This document shows, piece by piece, positions 6,750 through 7,998 of a stretch of DNA of 7,998 nt; position 1 is the stretch's first letter, and each line of letters begins with the position of its first letter. The DNA is from Deltaproteobacteria bacterium (GTDB taxonomy: Bacteria > UBA10199 > SBBF01): positions 1-7,998 of the forward strand of contig JACQOY010000072.1 in the NCBI GenBank assembly GCA_016207765.1. The letters are read 5' to 3'. The notes under the pieces were generated by a model. It worked only from the letters and a program-made list of their open reading frames with translations. It ran no database searches and had not been told where the DNA came from. The position numbers and the translations under genes are program-made.

Positions 6750-7892
6750 ATGAGCGGGAGAATCGATATCAAAGGAATCTCGGTCGAAATGTGCGAGCGC
6801 CTCCTGCGCGACCTCGAACGCGCCAAACGGCCTACCCTCGAGGCGACCAAGTGCACGCTCGACAACGCGGAATACAACCCAAAAGTCGGCTATCTTACCC
6901 CCGGCAACAAAAAGGTCATCACCGAATTAAACGTCAGTTCCGTCCAAAAAATGTCGCGGGCGATTTTTATTTTGGAGCTCCTGCTCCGCAACCTGGAGGT
7001 TGGGGCGACCAACACCAAGCGTGAAATCTACTATATCTCGAAGGGCGAGGTGAAACACAACCCGGCGCTCAAACCGCTCGATTTTACCGACCAGAATGAA
7101 AGCGACGAGATCATCGATTTCATCTGCGAGATGCTCGAGTGCTACCGCGAGGATGTGAACTGTTTTGCCAACGACCGCGGCGGCCAGACCTACAGCCAGC
7201 AATTGGTGGTTGTTGAGACGATGCCCGACGGATCCAAGGCGACCATCGATCTTTCCAAACTGGGAACAGCGCCGTTTCAGCCCAAAAACCGGCCGCAGGA
7301 TCTGAAATTGAAGGCAAGAAAGAAGATCGATTTTTGCCTGATTGTTGAATCGGAGGGCACCGCCAATACGCTGGTCAACAGCGGTTTCACGCGGCGTCAT
7401 CCCTGTATTCTCCTCGGCGCGCAGGGGGTTCCTTCAAATGCCGTTCGTGGATGGACCAAACTGATCCAGGATCAGCTGGATATTCCCTGTTATTTCTTCG
7501 GCGATCTCGACGCCTACACGATGCAGAATATTTTCCGGACGCTGAAGGCCGGTTCTGCCGGAAGCCTTATCCGCAATTCCGATTTTTCGGCGCCGGAGGT
7601 CAGGTTTCTGGGGGTATTGCCCGAGGATATCAAAAGGTACGATCTCCCCGATTACGCTGTAAGGGAAAACGATGTCTCGGAGAGCCGAGCGCTCAAAAAG
7701 GCGCGCGATGCGCTGGACAACGACCCTTTTTTCAAGGACAAAAAGAACAAAGGGGTATCCGACATCCTGAACTGGCTGTTGAAAAACAAACGCCGTTGCG
7801 AACAGCAGGCCTATTTTTCGGTGAATCCCCGCGATCCCCTCATGCCCGAGAAGATCATCATGGAGAAGATCAAAAACAAGAATTTTGTGTGA
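6750..7892 (+). CDS. top6A: DNA topoisomerase VI subunit A (Spo11-like DNA cleavage subunit)
   Basis: This 380-residue subunit cuts both DNA strands through 5'-phosphotyrosyl links, and is homologous to eukaryotic Spo11. The winged-helix (5Y-CAP) domain contains TKREIYYIS (89-97), with the second tyrosine, Y95, expected to be catalytic. The Toprim domain has the metal-binding glutamate in LIVESEG (E200) and the acidic pair GDLDAY (D252, D254). The following KAGS (266-269), GVLPEDIKRYDLP (288-300) and the C-terminal EQQAYF and PEKIIMEKI blocks match the archaeal Top6A fold. One deviation is that the archaeal-type DxDPxG becomes DLDAYT, while the acidic residues are kept. ATG 6750 is preceded by a good ribosome site (AAGGG at 6737-6740 continuing to GGAAG at 6742-6746). 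It is 14 bp after top6B and surely cotranscribed. The length matches the family, with no sign of decay. Confidence 0.97.
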   Translation: MSGRIDIKGISVEMCERLLRDLERAKRPTLEATKCTLDNAEYNPKVGYLTPGNKKVITELNVSSVQKMSRAIFILELLLRNLEVGATNTKREIYYISKGEVKHNPALKPLDFTDQNESDEIIDFICEMLECYREDVNCFANDRGGQTYSQQLVVVETMPDGSKATIDLSKLGTAPFQPKNRPQDLKLKARKKIDFCLIVESEGTANTLVNSGFTRRHPCILLGAQGVPSNAVRGWTKLIQDQLDIPCYFFGDLDAYTMQNIFRTLKAGSAGSLIRNSDFSAPEVRFLGVLPEDIKRYDLPDYAVRENDVSESRALKKARDALDNDPFFKDKKNKGVSDILNWLLKNKRRCEQQAYFSVNPRDPLMPEKIIMEKIKNKNFV

Positions 7893-7918
7893 TTGGCCGC
7901 ATCGAAAAACCGAGCCAA
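7893..7918 (+). other. Small hairpin directly after the top6A stop
   Basis: TTGGCCG (7893-7899) can pair with CG-A-GCCAA (7911-7918), with one bulged A and an 11-nt loop. It could protect the 3' end of the operon message. It is followed by AAAA rather than a T-tract, so it does not look like an intrinsic terminator. Confidence 0.25.
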
Positions 7919-7939
7919 AAGCCCAAACCATCGGCTAAA

Positions 7940-7990
7940 TATATTAAGCAATTTAATATTGCATAATGCACAATATTAAATTGCAATATA
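7940..7990. repeat. Long AT-rich inverted repeat in the intergenic tail
   Basis: GCAATTTAATATTG (7948-7961) is the exact reverse complement of CAATATTAAATTGC (7971-7984), separated by 9 bp. The symmetry extends outward as TATATT (7940-7945) against AATATA (7985-7990), with two extra A on the left. A second small palindrome, TGCAT-A-ATGCA (7960-7970), fills the centre. The block is far more AT-rich than the surrounding genes. It could be a dimeric operator or promoter region for a gene to the right, a dispersed palindromic repeat, or a protein-binding or recombination site. There is no coding frame across it that looks real, and no T-rich terminator form. The role is undetermined. Confidence 0.7.
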
Positions 7991-7998
7991 TGTGATAA

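Noticed and set aside
4945..7892. Topoisomerase VI genes as part of a phage, plasmid or defence island
   Set aside because: No integrase, tRNA-associated attachment site, phage structural gene or nuclease partner appears in the window, and codon usage appears similar to that of neighbouring housekeeping genes by eye.
7451..7966. Plus-strand frame of 171 codons running past the top6A stop into the tail
   Set aside because: It is an alternative frame of the Top6A Toprim and C-terminal coding region, with low-complexity Arg/Gly/Gln composition. Its extension beyond 7892 is too short to be a gene in its own right.
7956..7981. Possible dif-like Xer recombination site (GCATAA and TATTAAAT resemble parts of the E. 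coli dif arms)
   Set aside because: The best alignment leaves only a 4-bp centre instead of the usual 6-8 bp, and the left arm matches poorly. The full inverted symmetry is better described as a palindromic operator or repeat.

Overview
The window holds six protein-coding genes on bacterial-type DNA of roughly balanced to slightly GC-rich composition (estimated by eye). It has short intergenic gaps and no rRNA, tRNA, CRISPR array, transposase or integrase. Bacterial-type SerS, a CstA-family carbon-starvation transporter, a 2-oxo-acid dehydrogenase E2 and a CPBP membrane protease point to a bacterium. The organism cannot be named from the sequence. The environmental-type palindromic repeats suggest an uncultivated lineage, which is inference.

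Layout from left to right: a perfect 20-bp palindrome (10-29) lies just before an E2 acyltransferase gene (40-1272, +), probably the distal gene of a 2-oxo-acid dehydrogenase operon whose E1 genes would lie to the left. A CPBP/CAAX-type membrane protease gene (1280-1897, -) converges on it with a 7-bp gap. Seryl-tRNA synthetase serS (1941-3218, +) diverges from the protease gene and overlaps the 3' end of cstA (3202-4842, -) by 17 bp. A 102-bp divergent intergenic region separates cstA from a two-gene operon encoding DNA topoisomerase VI: top6B (4945-6735, +) and top6A (6750-7892, +), 14 bp apart. The window ends in a short non-coding tail with an unusually AT-rich, long inverted repeat (7940-7990).

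The most notable content is the complete topoisomerase VI pair. This type IIB enzyme is typical of archaea and plants and is sporadic in bacteria. Top6B provides the GHKL ATPase clamp and transducer; Top6A provides the DNA-cleaving tyrosine and the Toprim metal site. Both look catalytically intact. Top6B carries a charged helical C-terminal extension, and near its 3' end is a translated palindromic repeat-like segment (peptide PAFAKATAGK). The other four genes are ordinary metabolic, translation and membrane functions with no evident functional link to the topoisomerase. I found no convincing undescribed multi-gene system. The observations worth following are the bacterial Topo VI itself, its in-gene repeat, and the two intergenic palindromes.
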